Shown here piece after piece: positions 23,701 through 38,700 of a DNA stretch of 64,000 nucleotides; position 1 is the stretch's first letter, and each line of letters opens with the position of its first letter. Where the stretch lies: assembly GCA_038503035.1 (NCBI GenBank), contig JAVSML010018908.1, positions 1 through 64,000 of the forward strand. Reading direction: 5' to 3'. The position numbers and the translations under genes were made by a program. The notes under the pieces were generated by a model that worked only from the letters and a program-made list of their open reading frames with translations, was not told the origin of the DNA and did not search any database. The DNA comes from Crocodylus rhombifer. Taxonomy: Eukaryota; Chordata; Crocodylia; Crocodylidae.

Positions 23701-26700
23701 CGGTGAGGACTTGACGGCCCTGCTGGGACCTGTTTTTTGTTCCCAGAATAAGACGAGATGGAAAGTTCTTAGTGAAGCAACTTCAGTTAGGCCTTTAGCA
23801 CTTTAATGTGACAGAGATGATTTGAAGTCCCAGCTTAAAGGGATACTGGACAATAAAAAGGCAGCTTTGTATGGATTATGCCTGACAATACTTCCACTCT
23901 CTCTCCTTTGAAGGAAGAGATAATCCTTTGGCCCGAGCAATTCTTACTTCTGCAAGAGCGCTGCTACAAAAGCATTGCTCTGGCCCAATTACAAGTTTTG
24001 GAGTGGAGCAGGTTTCCAAACGGGCCAGAAGAGGGGAAATGCATTCATTTCGCTGTGCCCTGCGTGGGCTCTGTGTGGGAAAAAACCCAGATTTCTTTCT
24101 TTTGTGGGGAGACCTTTAGCCCTGGCACACTGGCTTCCACTTCCTTCGGACGCTTCTGAAAATAACCATCTTCAATTCAGAGCTGGACTTGGACGCAGCA
24201 GAGTTTGGGTGAAGGTGAAAGTTGTTTTCCACTTCCCGTTGCAGTCAGGCTGGGCCCAGGGCAAATGAGAGTGGGCAGAGGGCTGCTCCAAGCCATACCA
24301 GCTGGAGCGGACACCCTGGGAGCTTGCCCATGGGCACAGGATGGGATGGGACTTAGCACATGCCAGTGCCCATTCCAGCCTCCCAGTGCTTCATGCAGCT
24401 AAAACCAGAGATCCTCAGCAGCAACACCTCAGGCTCGTTAGCTGCAGTGCCTCAGAAAGCTCTCACCCAATGACTGCAGGCCCACTCTGGCTCAGCAACA
24501 CCCGAGTCAGCCCCATGCTAAATACCCAGGAGAGCTGATGGTCTTCATCAAGATGCCCAACACACCTGGGAAGTAGCAGGCAGAGAGTCTCAGCTCACAG
24601 AAAAGCCCTTCCTCCACAGCCCCGTTCAGGCCTTCTGCGATGGCCCCAACCCCATCAAGCCCCTTCCTGAGACAGGTGGCAAGCTGGAAACCTCTTATAG
24701 CTAAAGCGACACGGATGCTTTCAGGTGGCAAAGAAGGGAATTGGTGGGAGGTGAGTGACTGTAGCCTTCCAAGTGCAGCTCCTGGGCACCAGCCGTGAGT
24801 CCTTTTCAGAGATCACAGCATTCACTCCCGTGGGCTCCAGCAGGAAGTCAAAGGGCTGGTGCACCTTGGGGAACTGTGTGGATTTCAAGTGCTACAGAAA
24901 CCACCTCCCACCTCCATCCACACCTGGACTTCTTTCAGGTTGGCTTCTGCTGCTTGGAAAGGGGGTTTAAGCCACTTAAACTGGAATGTAAGCGTTTGTG
25001 TCTACATGGTAGTGGTGGCAAGGGAGGGGATGTTACCAGTGTAATTAGCCCTGTACTATCCCGGTCTAACTGTGCCAGCACAACGGGCACAACTCTGGTG
25101 TGCCCCAGCGTTCTCAGCCTGCACCATGCATCTGCTACCCATCCAAAATGGGTATTTATAAACCCAGCTCAGCACCTCCTGGCCTATGGAGACAGAATTA
25201 ATCCACACAGTCCATGCTGAAGGAGCCATCTGAGGCTCAGGAGGAAACACCTGTGTTGTCACAGTCACTGGAAACATTTTTCTTCCCCATTTTCCACTCC
25301 CCCTTTGGATCCTCCCCCTCTTCTTACAAACAAGGCAAGCAAAAGAGATTGACACCAGATGGCATGACGCAAGCACGTGCCTGAAATGACGCGGTGGAGA
25401 ATGAGGTCCTGCCACGTGTGGAGCCCCCTCCGCCTCTGCGGTGAGACAGGAGCACTCAGCCCCTAGCAGCATGAGGCCCTCTAACAGAAAAGGCTGGACT
25501 CCTGCTCCCACTGGTCTGAATTAAAGCAGGAGTAGTCATGGAGAGGATAATGCTATGCCTATGAGCAGGCAAAGAGAGGAGTCAACGTCTCTTCCGATGA
25601 CAAGAATAATACTTCATGCTGCCACTTCAGGCGCACACAGTGCTACTTCTAACTGCAGGGGAGCATTTAAGCACCATGTTGATGAATGCTGGAGATCAAG
25701 AGATGGTATTTAGATACTGCTTTCCAGCTGCAGGGGGAGTACATACAGCCCACACCCACTTCTGGATTTCCAGGCCTTTGGCAGTTTAAATCACAGCCCC
25801 GATGTGCTTGAATAGTCTCTCTCTTCCAGCGGAGATCAATGTCTTAAAAATTTCCGTTTTTCAGAGGGTGCTTGTTTCCAACCCTTTCCTTCATTTCAAA
25901 TACAGTGAAAACCCTGAAAGTACAAATTTGTTCCCTGCTGATCTATTACCTGAATCCATCCTTGCATGCGGTACATTTATCGGGGTGGCCAATGCATTTT
26001 CTGCAGCTTTGATGACATTTGAGACAGCGCTTCTGACCTTTCAGAAAACACAGACAGTCAGGGTGAATCAAACATGGACAAGAGATGCAAGCAACAGTCA
26101 CAGCCACAAAGCACAGGGTAGTTCAAGTTAAAAAGTACTGCATTTCAACTGCTGTTTGCAGGCAGCAGCTGCCGAAGGAGACAAGCATGCCCTTCAAACA
26201 GTCTGTTACAAATGACGTGGGGAAGGGTGGGGGACAGAAGCGGGGTTCAAACTGCATGGATATGTGGAAGGGCCAGAATAGATATCGACTTGATGAAACT
26301 TCTGGGCTGGGGATCTTGGGCTGATTCAGATTCAAGATATGCTTCCTGTTCACAAGTCTCAGATTATCCCCTGCATGCCAACAGGCGATGGGATTAGAAG
26401 CAGCATATGTTTTTTATGTGCTTTTACACTCAGAATGGGCCCAATGCAGCCTTCTTTAAAGTCAATGTGAGTTTTTAATAGGAGAAGGCTTAAGTCCCAG
26501 ATTCCTGGCTCCAGCAGGGTTTTCTGGGTCCTGTGTGGCCGTGGCCGTGGGCTAATGCCCATCCATGAGACAGGTGAGGAGGAAGCATTTCTATTTTTGA
26601 CCACAGCTGGACAAGCTAAAAGGTTCACAGCTAGAATGCAAGCAGATGGTTATTCAGCGTTTGCTACCTGCAGCTGCATCAAGACAGAAATACCGTGGAG

Positions 26701-29700
26701 CAAAGCAAAGCGCAGGGAGGGAGGGCTGATGCCAAGACGTGCCTTCATCTAGTAAAATTCTGAATGTTTGGAAAATATAACTGCTTTCAATTCCCCATCT
26801 CATCTATTCAGCCCTCCCCACTCCCACTTCTTCTCTCTCACTGCCAATTAACCCAAATGGAACACCTTATCTAGGCATAATAATGATAATAGTACCCAAT
26901 TGATTGCAGCTGCGGTAGTTAATAATATATTTCTGTAATGCATATTGTATGGCTCTAGTTAGGGTTTCTATCATCGAAATAAGGATGGTGGGTAAGAGTT
27001 TCACGTTTAGGAATTCAAGTACTTAACCCTCACAGACTTTCCATGGGAATTAGGCATCTAATCTTTGGCTGATGTTCCCTGCGAGCCCGGAGCTGGAAGC
27101 ACTCCGGAGACTCAAACCAGAATGCCCCTCTCATCTGCTGCGTGACCTCAACTCGGATCCACAACTTTCCCGGTCTTTGAAGGCCTCAGTTTCCAGGTGC
27201 TGAATTGGTGGCAAATTGATTGGTGGCAACTTGGTGGCAAATCGATTTGCAGAGATTTCCACCCCCACCATTCCCAGTGGATTATACGTGACAGCACCCC
27301 TGAATGGGCTCAACATCGAGGGTTCCTCCCCTGTGGAGATGGGGCTCTAATTCATCCCAGCCTCCTTTGGCAGCTGCAAAGGTTAAGATAGCTCACATTC
27401 AAGAAGCATCACCAGGCTCTGATCAGTGACAAATGCTTTGAGACAGTCAGCCCCGTCTTGGACCAGGCACACTACAGTTGTTTTCTTGCACCATCCCAAG
27501 TTACCATTAGCGTTATGATTACCATCACTAGTGGTAGAGACAACGTGGTGCCAGACCCACGGTGACAGCAGGAGAGGTCTGTCTGAGCAGACTATGGTCT
27601 GGGGCTCTCAACCTTGCGCACCCTGCATTGACAGCTGAGATTGCTTAATTTTTTCCAACCTTGGCCATTCAACAAAAAACACTTGCATATCCACATGCTA
27701 GAGTGTACAAAGCATTCGCATCCTTACGTTCCTCTGAGTAAAACCCAGCTGGACATAGCATCGCACACGTGTTCGTTTCCTGATGGTGGTAATAGCCACG
27801 CCTGCAAGTCGTGCACTGAGTCTGGCCCCTGCCCGTGCAGTTTTCACACCCTTTGAAGCACCTCCGGCACCTTCTTACTGTGTCATCCCCAAAAAACCCT
27901 GAAGGGCAAGAGTTCACACACATCCTGGAGAAGACGGACAGCAAAACAACACGACATTAATCATTTCCCTTTTGTTTCCAAATGCCTGATCCTGAAAGAT
28001 GCAGCCAACAGAGATCATGAGAGTGGAGAGTGCTAGAGTAGACCAACAACTGCATATCGCAAAGAGATTTTCTTAAAAAACAAAAAGGTTTGGTGATACA
28101 CCCAGGGCTCTAGCTGGTGAGCAAATGGTTAAAAATTCTATTCTCGGTCTTACACTGCCCTCATCAATTCACCACCCTTCACAGCATGGGTGTCTGAGTG
28201 CCTTCCCTTTATCCAACTGCAGAAAAAGATACATTTTTTTGCAATTGCTCAGTTGCTCCAATAAAAGGTATCATTTCTGAACCAAGTGTTCTACGTTTTT
28301 GCATTTCTTTTTGCCTCAGGCCAACACGGCTACCAAATACTTCCCTTTTCAATGACTTTTCTGGGGTGGTGTTAAGCATCATTTTTCTCTCCCTTGCTCA
28401 GGTACTGAGGGAAGCCCTTCCTTTGGGAGGACAAATACTTTTATGCTTTTATGAACTAATGTTATGCGACTGTCTCCTGGAGCTCCCCATCTGCTGGTCT
28501 GCCTCCCTCTGTCATTTCCTCTCTTATACTTGGAAAGCTCTTGGGGCAGGAGCCATTTGTATCTGTACAGCACCCAGTACAATGGGGTTCTAATCCAGGA
28601 CTAGGGCACTTGGGCATTCATTCAATACAATAACAAGCAATAATAGATCTAGGCTGAACTGCAGGCTGAAGCAAGTTTCCATTGCTTCTTTCCTCTACCT
28701 ACGCTAACTTGACTTTATTTCTGGCTACACATATCAACCCTGGAGGAAAGTCCTTGCTGACTGCACCCACAGTCTTTTCTTTGATGAATCATTCACCAAC
28801 CCAGAAGTATTCAGAAATCATCACTGTCAGCCAGCAGCTTAGGGCAACATTCCTTAATTTAGGTATTCAGGCAGGATTGCTTTGCAAATGCATGCCCCAT
28901 CAACTGCTTCTGAGCTATGGCACCTTATGAAGGAGATACAAAGCAAAGAGAAGAGCTGGATGTCAGGACCTCTGGGTGCACATGGACCCAAAAGGAGGGG
29001 GTTCTGGCATAGGACATGACCACACACATGTGCACGCACACACACCATATTATTATACCTAGCAGGAACCTGCCTCTTGGCAGTGCAAGCTAAACAGGTG
29101 CATGTTGATACTTTAGCAAAGCTGACAAGTGGGTCACAAGTCCCAAAGTGTGGTGCATACTCTCAACTCATTAGGCCTAGAGGCCCATCCTCCTTTGGTA
29201 CTTCCTGCAAGGTAATTCTCTGTATGCAACTAGCTCACTCCAGTAATCACTGATCTGCATCTACACCTGCTGTGAGCGCACAACAGTTACCTGAACAACC
29301 AGCTCCCCATCTCAATATCATCCCTTACAGAATGACTGGATCATTCAGTTCTCCCTGCACTCTTTTCAACAATTTGGTCCTTTACTATCAAGGTTTGCAC
29401 TGTGCAACAGTCATGGGGAGAGGTCACCCATGTCAGCAGCAAGGATCCTACCAGTTCCCCAGTGTAAATAAGCATTGACTTGACACATTTTTCAATATGA
29501 CCATGGACAAGGATATCAAAGTAGCCTAAGTCATTTGGAAACCTAAGTCATTTAGACGCATTGCGGCCTGGGTTCCAGTTAACAGCAGCTAATAGCACTT
29601 AAGTTCCCAAGCACATGTCTCTTTGCCATGCAACCACAGCTTCTGAATCATTGAGGTTTGTTTGAAACTCCCCATATTGTTCTGATTATAAGATGACCTT

Positions 29701-32700
29701 GCATATAAGTCAACTTCACATTATCAGGTTCAACTTTAAGGCAAGTGGTTTTTTTCCCCCTGAACATGATGATACTCTACATTTGGACTGTTGCCTAATT
29801 GCTGGGGACAGGCTGAGCCTGCACAGTAGTTGAGTAAAACTGTTATGGGTCTGTTTGATGGGAAGAAATGTTGACTTATTGGAATATGGGCACATGTGAT
29901 AACTTCCTTCTGCCATTCATGTTCCAATTTACAGCAAAAATCACCTCCCCTTCCCATTCCTTCTTGCAAAATATATTTTCACATGACTCCTTATGAAAAG
30001 AGTCCAATCAGGAGCCCTCCATGTATGCAGAAGGTAAGTACAGCAGAGGGAAGAGGTGGCACAGCAAGCTCCCTGGCTTGGCAATGCCAAGGGTGCCTCT
30101 CTGCCGCCTAGCTGGCTTGCCTGCCAACCAGAGCCAAGTTGAGTCCAGCCCCCTGGGGATGGAACTGAGACCAGTTCATTTAATTGTGCATCAAAAGCAT
30201 TTAACTGCCAGACTTCAACCAGGTGGCAACAACTTTCAGCAATAAGCTGTCTAGTTGCACTGGAACTAGCTGCCTATTAGGATTCAGATTTCTAGGGCAC
30301 ACATCAATACAGTGTCTGAGCACATAGCTCCACCCTGCTCCCCTCCACTGAGGCAGGGGAAGCGCCTCATCCCCCATTCACACACAGGTTTTGGAGACAT
30401 CCAGCAACTTGCCCAAAGTCATGCAGGCAGTGTGAGGCAGATCCAGGGAGGGAGAGCTAGGTCTCCTAAGTCCCAGCTCCTTGCCTTATCCACCCGCCCG
30501 CTTTTTACAGAAGGGAAACATGCTCCTTTCCACCTGCAGATTACGATGAAGCTTCTCTTCTACGTGACACCTGATTCAAACCAAAGCACTTACTGAATAT
30601 TGTTATGGTATGCAAAGGCAGCCCTTGGGGTAAGGCAGTGGGCCAGGACATGGGCGGTGGGGGGGTCCTTATAAGCCCCTTCCAAGCTCTGGGCAAATCA
30701 AGCAAGGCGCATCCACGCTGTGGTGGCAACTTGTCCATGCCAAGATCCTTCTAAGCATGCGGTACCCAGAAAGATGCCACGGAGGCTGTTCTCAAGACCT
30801 TGGGTGCTTAACACGGCCACTGAGTTAATCCAGCGGACCCAGGAGGCAGAAGCAGGTGCATGGGGTATGGTCCTGGCTGGGATACGCTAACACTGCAGCA
30901 GAGACTTGCCCGCAAATCCCCCCATGCCTCAGGGAGTGGTACTTTTACAGTACGTGCTTGCTTCATCTACATGGATTGCAAACTCCTACCACAAGCACGT
31001 ACAGCTCTGTGCACACTAGGCTGCTCCAGAAATACAAGGGAATAAAAATAACCACATTACCTGCCAGTTTTAGCACTTCCCAGGCTGTAATGGATGCAGT
31101 TCAAGCACTGATCTGCGTTAGGACCATCACATCCTTGGTCGCCGCATTCAGGATGACATGGACCTTGAAGAGACAGATATGTCTGCTGAGACAAGTGGCA
31201 CAAGAACTTCCAAGCCCTGCTAGTATCTTCAACCCCCCTTCCTACAGAGGCGGGAGTGGCTCGGGGCCAGTGGGGATAGGGGGCTGCCCATAAGGAGGAC
31301 AGGACAGGACCCCAATCCTTCTGGAGGGTTTGAAAGGTAACGTGCTCTTCTGGGGCGAATAGCCAGGAAGCCGTTTCCGTCCATTTGTCAGCTGCCCTTT
31401 CCCTTCACCCCCTGCCAACTATGTGCGTCGAGAATGCAGAATAAGGAAGTTCCCTTCCTAACACTACACTGCAGCAACTGCCCAGACTCTTTATAAAACC
31501 ACCTGCCCCAAGGCCCACGGATGCTGCTGAGGGCGCTCATAGCATAGATTCCCACAGGAAGGAGGTGGCTTATTGTACCTATGGATCCCCCGATCAAGCC
31601 CTTTTCCTTTGCACACTGCAATTTCAGGTCCCTAACACTGAACTGGGCACAGTTGTATGCTAGGGCCACCACACATGGATTCCTGATGGGGTTGTCCCTT
31701 TGAGGGGGAAAAAGAAATAGCAAGCCTTTAAACGTTTTCCAAAAAAAGTGCAGGCCTGATATAACCCTCCATGAATCCATTCTATACCTACAAGACATTT
31801 TTCACCCAAACCCACACTATCTATAGTAAGAAATGCTTTGATATGGTTCATATGTGTACTCACACATGTAAATACACACAGGCTCATGCACACGCAGGTT
31901 GTTTCTTCTATGTCCACTTCTGCAGTATCTCCCTCCTTAGCACTAACTGAGACGTAAGGTTGCCTGGCTATTATAATCAGATTTGACTATCATAACTAGG
32001 ACAAGTCCATAGTCACCTGCTACTAATTCTTGTATGAAACAAAGCAGAAAATATTAAAAGGGACTGGAAAGAAAACATGGTCTGGCTACAGGTTGGCACC
32101 TCCGGTAAGATGCTTTTTGGAACAGCAGAGTCCTTAGTTCACAACCATAACTGTCTGGCCTGAGGAGAGCCAATAAAATAGGAAGCGGGCATCAGAGAAA
32201 CTCCAAAAAGTATCCAGTCTCTAAGAGAAAGAGGCTGCTGTGATCCAGGAGAAACAGAGAGGGAAAACTCCCCAAAGCAGTGGCTCTGAGCTCGATGGAA
32301 GAATGCACTTAAAAAAACCCACTGGATATAGCAGGACAGATGCTTCGATCCTCTGCAGAGATGGACACAGTGGGGGGAACAGCTCTGTGGGGCACATAAA
32401 TGTACTGGGAATCTGAAAGGTATGACTGTGGGCAGCCCAGGGAGACCAAGGCAGAGAAGAGGCACGAGAGGCCAGATATCCTGTCCTTTCAGAGCCTTTG
32501 CCTGCCCTAAGGAAATCTGGTGATAGTGACTGACCATTATAAATCGTTTGACTCCATCCAAGTTTCCAGTGTTGAGTGCCCTAGTGTAGACAGGCCACTG
32601 CCCTTAAGTGCTGGTCCCATGAAAGTCAATGGTAAAATCCCCAGCAATATCAGTGATGTCAGGATTTCACCCTGATGTCATTGAAGGCCATGCATAGTCA

Positions 32701-35700
32701 GTCCAATACATATATGGAATAGGAAGTTGCTGGGTGGGACATCAGGAGCAAGAACTGAACCTGCAGCTCCCCCTGGATCTAAAAGTCTGAGCCTCTGCTG
32801 AGTGCAAAGGCTGGGCTGGTCCAGGCTGCAGCTGGCTTGCTAACCTCAGTACTGTACATGGCTCAACTACCACCCAAGCGGAGCTGAGCACTACTTGAAG
32901 AGAAATGGGTTAGATAGATAACTAGGTGCAGTGTGTGTAGGGCCAGACAAGTCCACTCCGCACAGCACATGGCCTTGCCTGAGGCACTGTGTCCAAGTTT
33001 GGGTGCTGCCTTTGGACCAACTGGAGAAGAAAACAACAGAACTCAATCTGAAGCCTAGAAAATACAACCTGGGAAGGAAGACTGGAAAGCACAGGGTTAG
33101 TCTGCTCTAGAGGAGACTGAGGGGGAGACATGATGGGTAAAGGGCTGCAATAAAGGAGAAGGCAACAGGATTTTTCTCTACGAGAATAGGACAAGAAGCA
33201 ACAGACTTAAGCTGCCAGAAGGGAGCTTAGGTAGGACATCAAGAAAACTCTCCAGTTGCAAGGACAGCAAGGTGCTGGAATAGACTGTGGCATCTCCATC
33301 CCTGGAGGTGTTTAAGAGCATGTTAGACACGTGTCAATCTGGAATGGTTTGGATTGAGTTAGCCGTCTTGGTCCCTTCTGCTCCTATTTCTCTGCAAGTC
33401 TGTATCACAGGGAAAGAAGCATGTTCCAGCTTCATATTTTTGTTGACCAGGCTGAACTCCCTTTCCCATCATGATTTAGCACCAGCCACAGGTCTCCGGT
33501 GACAGCCCGCTCAGCTTTACCGCCTCATTCCACGTGCTCAGGGTTTTGTCTCCAAGCACATGCTGCCCATCTATGCCAACACCACTGTCAGGTTTGCATT
33601 TCCCTCCCTGCTCCGGTTCCAGCAGCTTTGTCTGGGGCAACGGCCTGCTTGGCTTCCAGCCAGTCTTGGAGCTGCCCCATCCCCATGGGCTGGGAAATGT
33701 CGACAGCAGATCTTTTTTTACTCGCCTGACATCTTCACTACCAATTTGTGGTGGGGGTGATGGAACCCGCCATTTTTTTCAACCTCTAATTTGATCCCTT
33801 TACATAGTCTGTCCTGGACCATCTGCTCCTTTATAGTCCACGTGTGGGCTGGCAGCACAGAACGCGTCCAGGCGGTTTGGCTCTGTGCAGCTGACAACAG
33901 CGCCTGCCCCCTCCCCACACACCGCACCGGCACTGCTGCACAAACAGCCGAGGGAGGCCGGGGCGTTTCACGTCCAGCCTGATTGCAGTCTCGCTCCATC
34001 CAGAAACAGCCTGCTTTAAACCTGCGCAGTGCAACAGCTCAGCCCCGCTTCACACCGACAACCAGGCAGCTGTTTGACTCGGACCCCTGGCAGACAGCAC
34101 AGTGCTCCCCCAATGCCAACAGCAACACTGCTGTTGGATACTGCGTTCTTCTATTCACTCGTCTTGACAGCAATGCTGAACTGCAGCTTGGAGGCAACTG
34201 GTAGATCCTGTGCTCCCTCCCATAACAGCAGCAACAGCATGGACAGCAACGGCGCTCAGCTCGCATGCTGCTCAGCGCTGGTGAGCAAGGGCCACCCTCA
34301 CACCAGAAATGTCCCCTTGTCCATTCAGTCCTTCCAGACACCAGGCAGCAAGAAGGTGCACCATGACATGAGCACTGAGTTCCTTGGAAGAAGATCTCTC
34401 AGCGAGCGATCCTAGCAGGAGCTCTGCTCACCCAGCATCCTGAGGGGATGTCTGAGCTCATCCCTTTACATGAGCTAGCTTGGGCCTTGGGAGCAGGAGA
34501 GCTGCCTTTGTGCATCGCTCTGCTCTGGATAATCACCTTGGGGAGAAGCAGGGTAGATGAGTCTGGGTGCAGTGCCACAGCTAACGCAGCTGTCCTGCTT
34601 GAGGAGCATGGCACTGCACTGGGCCACGTAGAGACACCTTTCATGGCTGTGCTGTCGGCAGCCAGATTCAAAGCAGCATGCGAGAAGCTCTCAGTCCCAT
34701 TGCTGGGTCCCTCAGGCTGTGTTAACCGTGCTTGTTTTATCCTTGGACAAACTCTTTGCATCCCAAACACTGGGCAATGCTGACTGGGTCCAGAGAAGAG
34801 AGGAGGAAGCAAGATGAAGGAGAAGAGGTGTCTCAGCTTTCAAACCCACCAGCTCCGTAACCAGGTAACCCGTTCCACATCCTGGAAGGTATGTAGGTAC
34901 CTAATTCCCACCGAAATCATCAGAATCAAGGCACCCAAACACCTTGCAATATCTGCCTCCTCATCCCTAGGGTTGGGCCCAAGAGACAACTCTATGTGCA
35001 GCCTCATCCAACTTGGGGGAGATTTAGATCGGGGCAGGGGGCTGTGGTACCAGGAACCAGAGACCACATGGGTGTGGAGAAGAAAGGGCCAAGTAGAGGT
35101 GGGAAGGATTTTCAATACAAATTAGCAGACAAAAGACCTGTCTACACTAAGGATGCTCAAGGGATGACCCCGATGGCCACTCCTGAAATCTTTGCCTCTG
35201 GCGCACTTGACAGCAGGGCAGGGGGAGCCCCTGCAGCATCCTCGCTGCTTCGGTTTAGACTCGGAGCACGGGGAGCGCAAGTGGGTGGATGCAGTTTAGC
35301 TTTCAGCAGCAGTCTGGACACCGCTCCAGGGGCCACATGGATGGGCCCAGAGCTCACCAGACACTCTGGTTTCAACACCAAGGCTGGTTAGTGAGATCAA
35401 ACCTGATGGGAGCAATCGGGCACTAGGAGTTCACGTGTCCGGCTCACAGAGAGCCTTCTCATTACACTTAACCATCCTCCGTGTTACCGGGATTTACAGA
35501 AACCTATCCTGCTGCACGTTAATACTCACAATGTCTCCCCGTAATTTATAAGACCACAGGAAAAGCAACACAGCAGAGTAATGTGTCAATAATTTAAGAC
35601 TTGTTTTACAGAAATGGAAACTTGGAAAAGGAGGCTGAGTGGCACTGGTGGCGATTTCAGTGCGAGTGATCCAAAATGCATTAAGCGAATCATTCACTAA

Positions 35701-38700
35701 ACTCCTGAATTGTCAGTGTTGTTCATCTGTAGAAAGATATTGCATAAAACAGAAATGTGTATGCTCAAAATGCAGCCTCACATTTACCTAGCAGCCATAA
35801 TATTTACCTACAGGCATTTGCCAAACCAAAGCTACACGGCATTTCTTGCTAATCCTTTAAGGACAAAGTCAAAAGGCCCAGAGAACTGATGCCTGTTCAG
35901 CAAATGCTTGGTGTAACATAGGCACTTCTGAATTCACTCTGTTGCATTTGCTGCTAAAGGTGTTGCAGGTAATTAAGACGAATCTGTGCCAAGGAGAAAT
36001 TTTTTTTCTTTTGGCAGCCTTCATCCCTCATCCATTGTCGACCACAGCAGTGAAACTGTAATCACAGGGCTGGGACGTAACCTGGGGTGCAGGCTCTTGG
36101 CTGGAGAAGAGGCTTAATACCCCTGCTGCAATGCAGCCCTGCTTTATACTCCTGCTGCAATGCAGCCCTGGTCTCCAAGCATAGTGGTTACAACACAAAA
36201 GCCAAGAGGGAAGATGCCTGGGGATGATCTGCATGTATGCACAGGCCCGCGTATGCTTCCCACCAGGGAATACAGACCCAATGCAAAGGGGCCTCTGGGC
36301 ACGTGAGAATCAGGCACTTCATCATGTCAGTGACTTCAGGTGAAAAAATGCTCTCACCAAGGACTTTCTCGCACTACCCATATAAGCTTCAGGAGCTTTT
36401 CCTGGGCTTATGCTTGTGTACCCGGATAAGCTTCATAATCTACATATGCCAAAGCTGCACTTGTCTCCTGGTGACATGAGCCAGGATCAGGCCAAGTAGG
36501 ATAAGGATGTTCTAGCCTCTTTTCTTCCTCTCCCCAAAGAAACAAACCCTAAACACAGAACCACGACCATAGGGCAGGTCCTACTTCTTGCAGGGAAGCC
36601 ATATTCAGTTGATAGAGGGTTGGGAAGTTTTTACCTGCGTATTCTTCTTCTTCCTCCACCACCTCCACCTGACTCTGGAAGAACGACACTTTGGAGGACT
36701 CCATTTCCGAGTTGGACATTTTCATCGTCCTTGACCGGGTGTGATGGGAGCCAAAGGTGTTGTATGGGTGCTCAGCCGTGCCATACAAAAAGAGGGTCCA
36801 TTCCTTTAACTTCCCTGAAAGAGATTCAATGGTCACAACCAAATGACGACATTTAGCTTCTACTCTCTGCCATCTTTTGCAGGATTGCAAAGCACTTTAT
36901 GCTGATCAGGAAGGCCTCACACCCCTGCTGTGGATGGCACGGTTTCCCCCAAGAAGCCATGAAGTGTAGGCATGTCAGCCTACAGAAGCCAACTGTAGGA
37001 ATGAGGCACCGAACCTAGGAGTCTTCTCTCAGCAGGCATGCCAGGAAATATAATGGCTTCAAGATTTTACACAGTATAAAATTGTCAACAGAGCAGAAGC
37101 AAGATCACTCAGCATAAATCTTTACTAGCTGACTGAACCGTGGGTCTAAATTAAGGTATCAGTTCAAACCCATTAGGGAATTTTTTTAATGCATTAAGTG
37201 TCATGTGATCAACTGCAATTATACCATGTGCGTAATAACTGAACTATGGAGAAAACTGTTTGCTACAAAAGCTGTAATTCGAGATAAGGAGAATTTTTTT
37301 TTGTCCTGCACAAATGCATCTCCAAACATATGCTAGGGTTATATTTAGGCCTGGTTTCCGCAGTCCTCTAAACAAGTTTTTTTTCCTCAACACAACTGCT
37401 TTAAAAAAAAAAATAAAAAAATCAGAAGGACCATGCCAGAAGCATCATGACTGCGTAAACACCAGAGCCAGAAAGGAGCATTGGCCAATTATTTTTGGTT
37501 TGCGTAGGATGGGATAAACTGGCATCACAGATGCGATCTATGCCACAGAATTTCAACATAAATATAACATGAAATGCAATGCCAATAAGTAGAAGTGAAT
37601 AAGCTCGGGGGCAAATGGGGTCAAATAGCAGAGCCCCAAGAAGGCACCTCCTATGGTGTTAGAAAAGCAGTCTCTAAAAGAAGCCTGTCTGCATAACAAC
37701 TTTATGGCTACTTTTAAATCCACATATGGGGGGTAACAGCTGTGTTGGCATTCCCACCTTGGTTTAAGAGGGTCTCATTTTACTCACAGCATACTATTTA
37801 TACTATACCTATTACATTTATATTATTATACTATCTCGTGTTTAAATGCGTTCCAGTATATAGGATCTGCACTGCAGTATATGCTATACTACATGAAAGC
37901 AGTATGTGGATGCATTTACACTGGTATAAAGTGGCTAACATAGACCTAGTTTACAGTATGGACACACAAATAATTTATCATGGAATAAAAGGGTGAGGAC
38001 TTTACCACACATCAGCTGCTCGGTGGTACCTTAGCTCTCCATGAAACAGGGAATTTACCATGGTTTAGCTACTACTAACCCTGGGTTAAGAGCATGCACA
38101 CATGCAGTTATCACAGAGCAGCTGACATGTGGTAAAGCCCTACTCCTTTTCACCTCAGGGTAACTTCTTTGTATGTCCCCATCCTTATTCCTAAAAGGGA
38201 AGGGGAATAAATTAGACTGGTTTAAACCATCACCTTTATACAAGTATAACTCCAACTCTGTATCGATTTAACTTTGTAAAAAAAACAATGCTAACCAAAC
38301 AGTCCTGGTGGTAGATAACTTGCATACAGGCCAGGCTTAAGCCACATGGGAATCAGTTCAGCACTTAAACTGGAATAAATAGTCTTAAATCCCCCATCAA
38401 GGTTTGTGCCAGTTCAACCCAACATGTTTAGAACCCGTTTAGGGAGTTTTCTGTCCCATGCCAAGAAGGCTCCCAAAAGCTCAAAGGCTCCTGAAAACCT
38501 TCTTCACCCCATTCTGCATTGGGAATTGTGAGGCATGCATTGTCAGAGGGCCAGAAGGCCTGCCTGAATCAAACAGCAGCAGGGGAAAATAGGCAGCCCA
38601 CTCCCAGGATGCCCTTCCCCAGGGGTTTGCACAGCACTCTAGGGAAGTGCCGGACACTCTGTTCGGAGGGCCCAGAAGAGGGGTTTGGCCAACACTTTTG

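Larger units (their letters stand above)
31164..36634 (-). other. PCSK6 intron (5.5 kb)
   Basis: It contains one plus-strand CR1 fragment (32985-33372) and a 20-bp direct repeat (36122-36170). A small optional exon seen in some human isoforms would fall here; I could not find it. Confidence 0.5.

Noticed and set aside
28198..28593. Plus-strand 131-codon frame with hydrophobic stretches in a PCSK6 intron
   Set aside because: It starts in a region overlapping an interspersed repeat copy, lacks splice or promoter context, and resembles no family I know.
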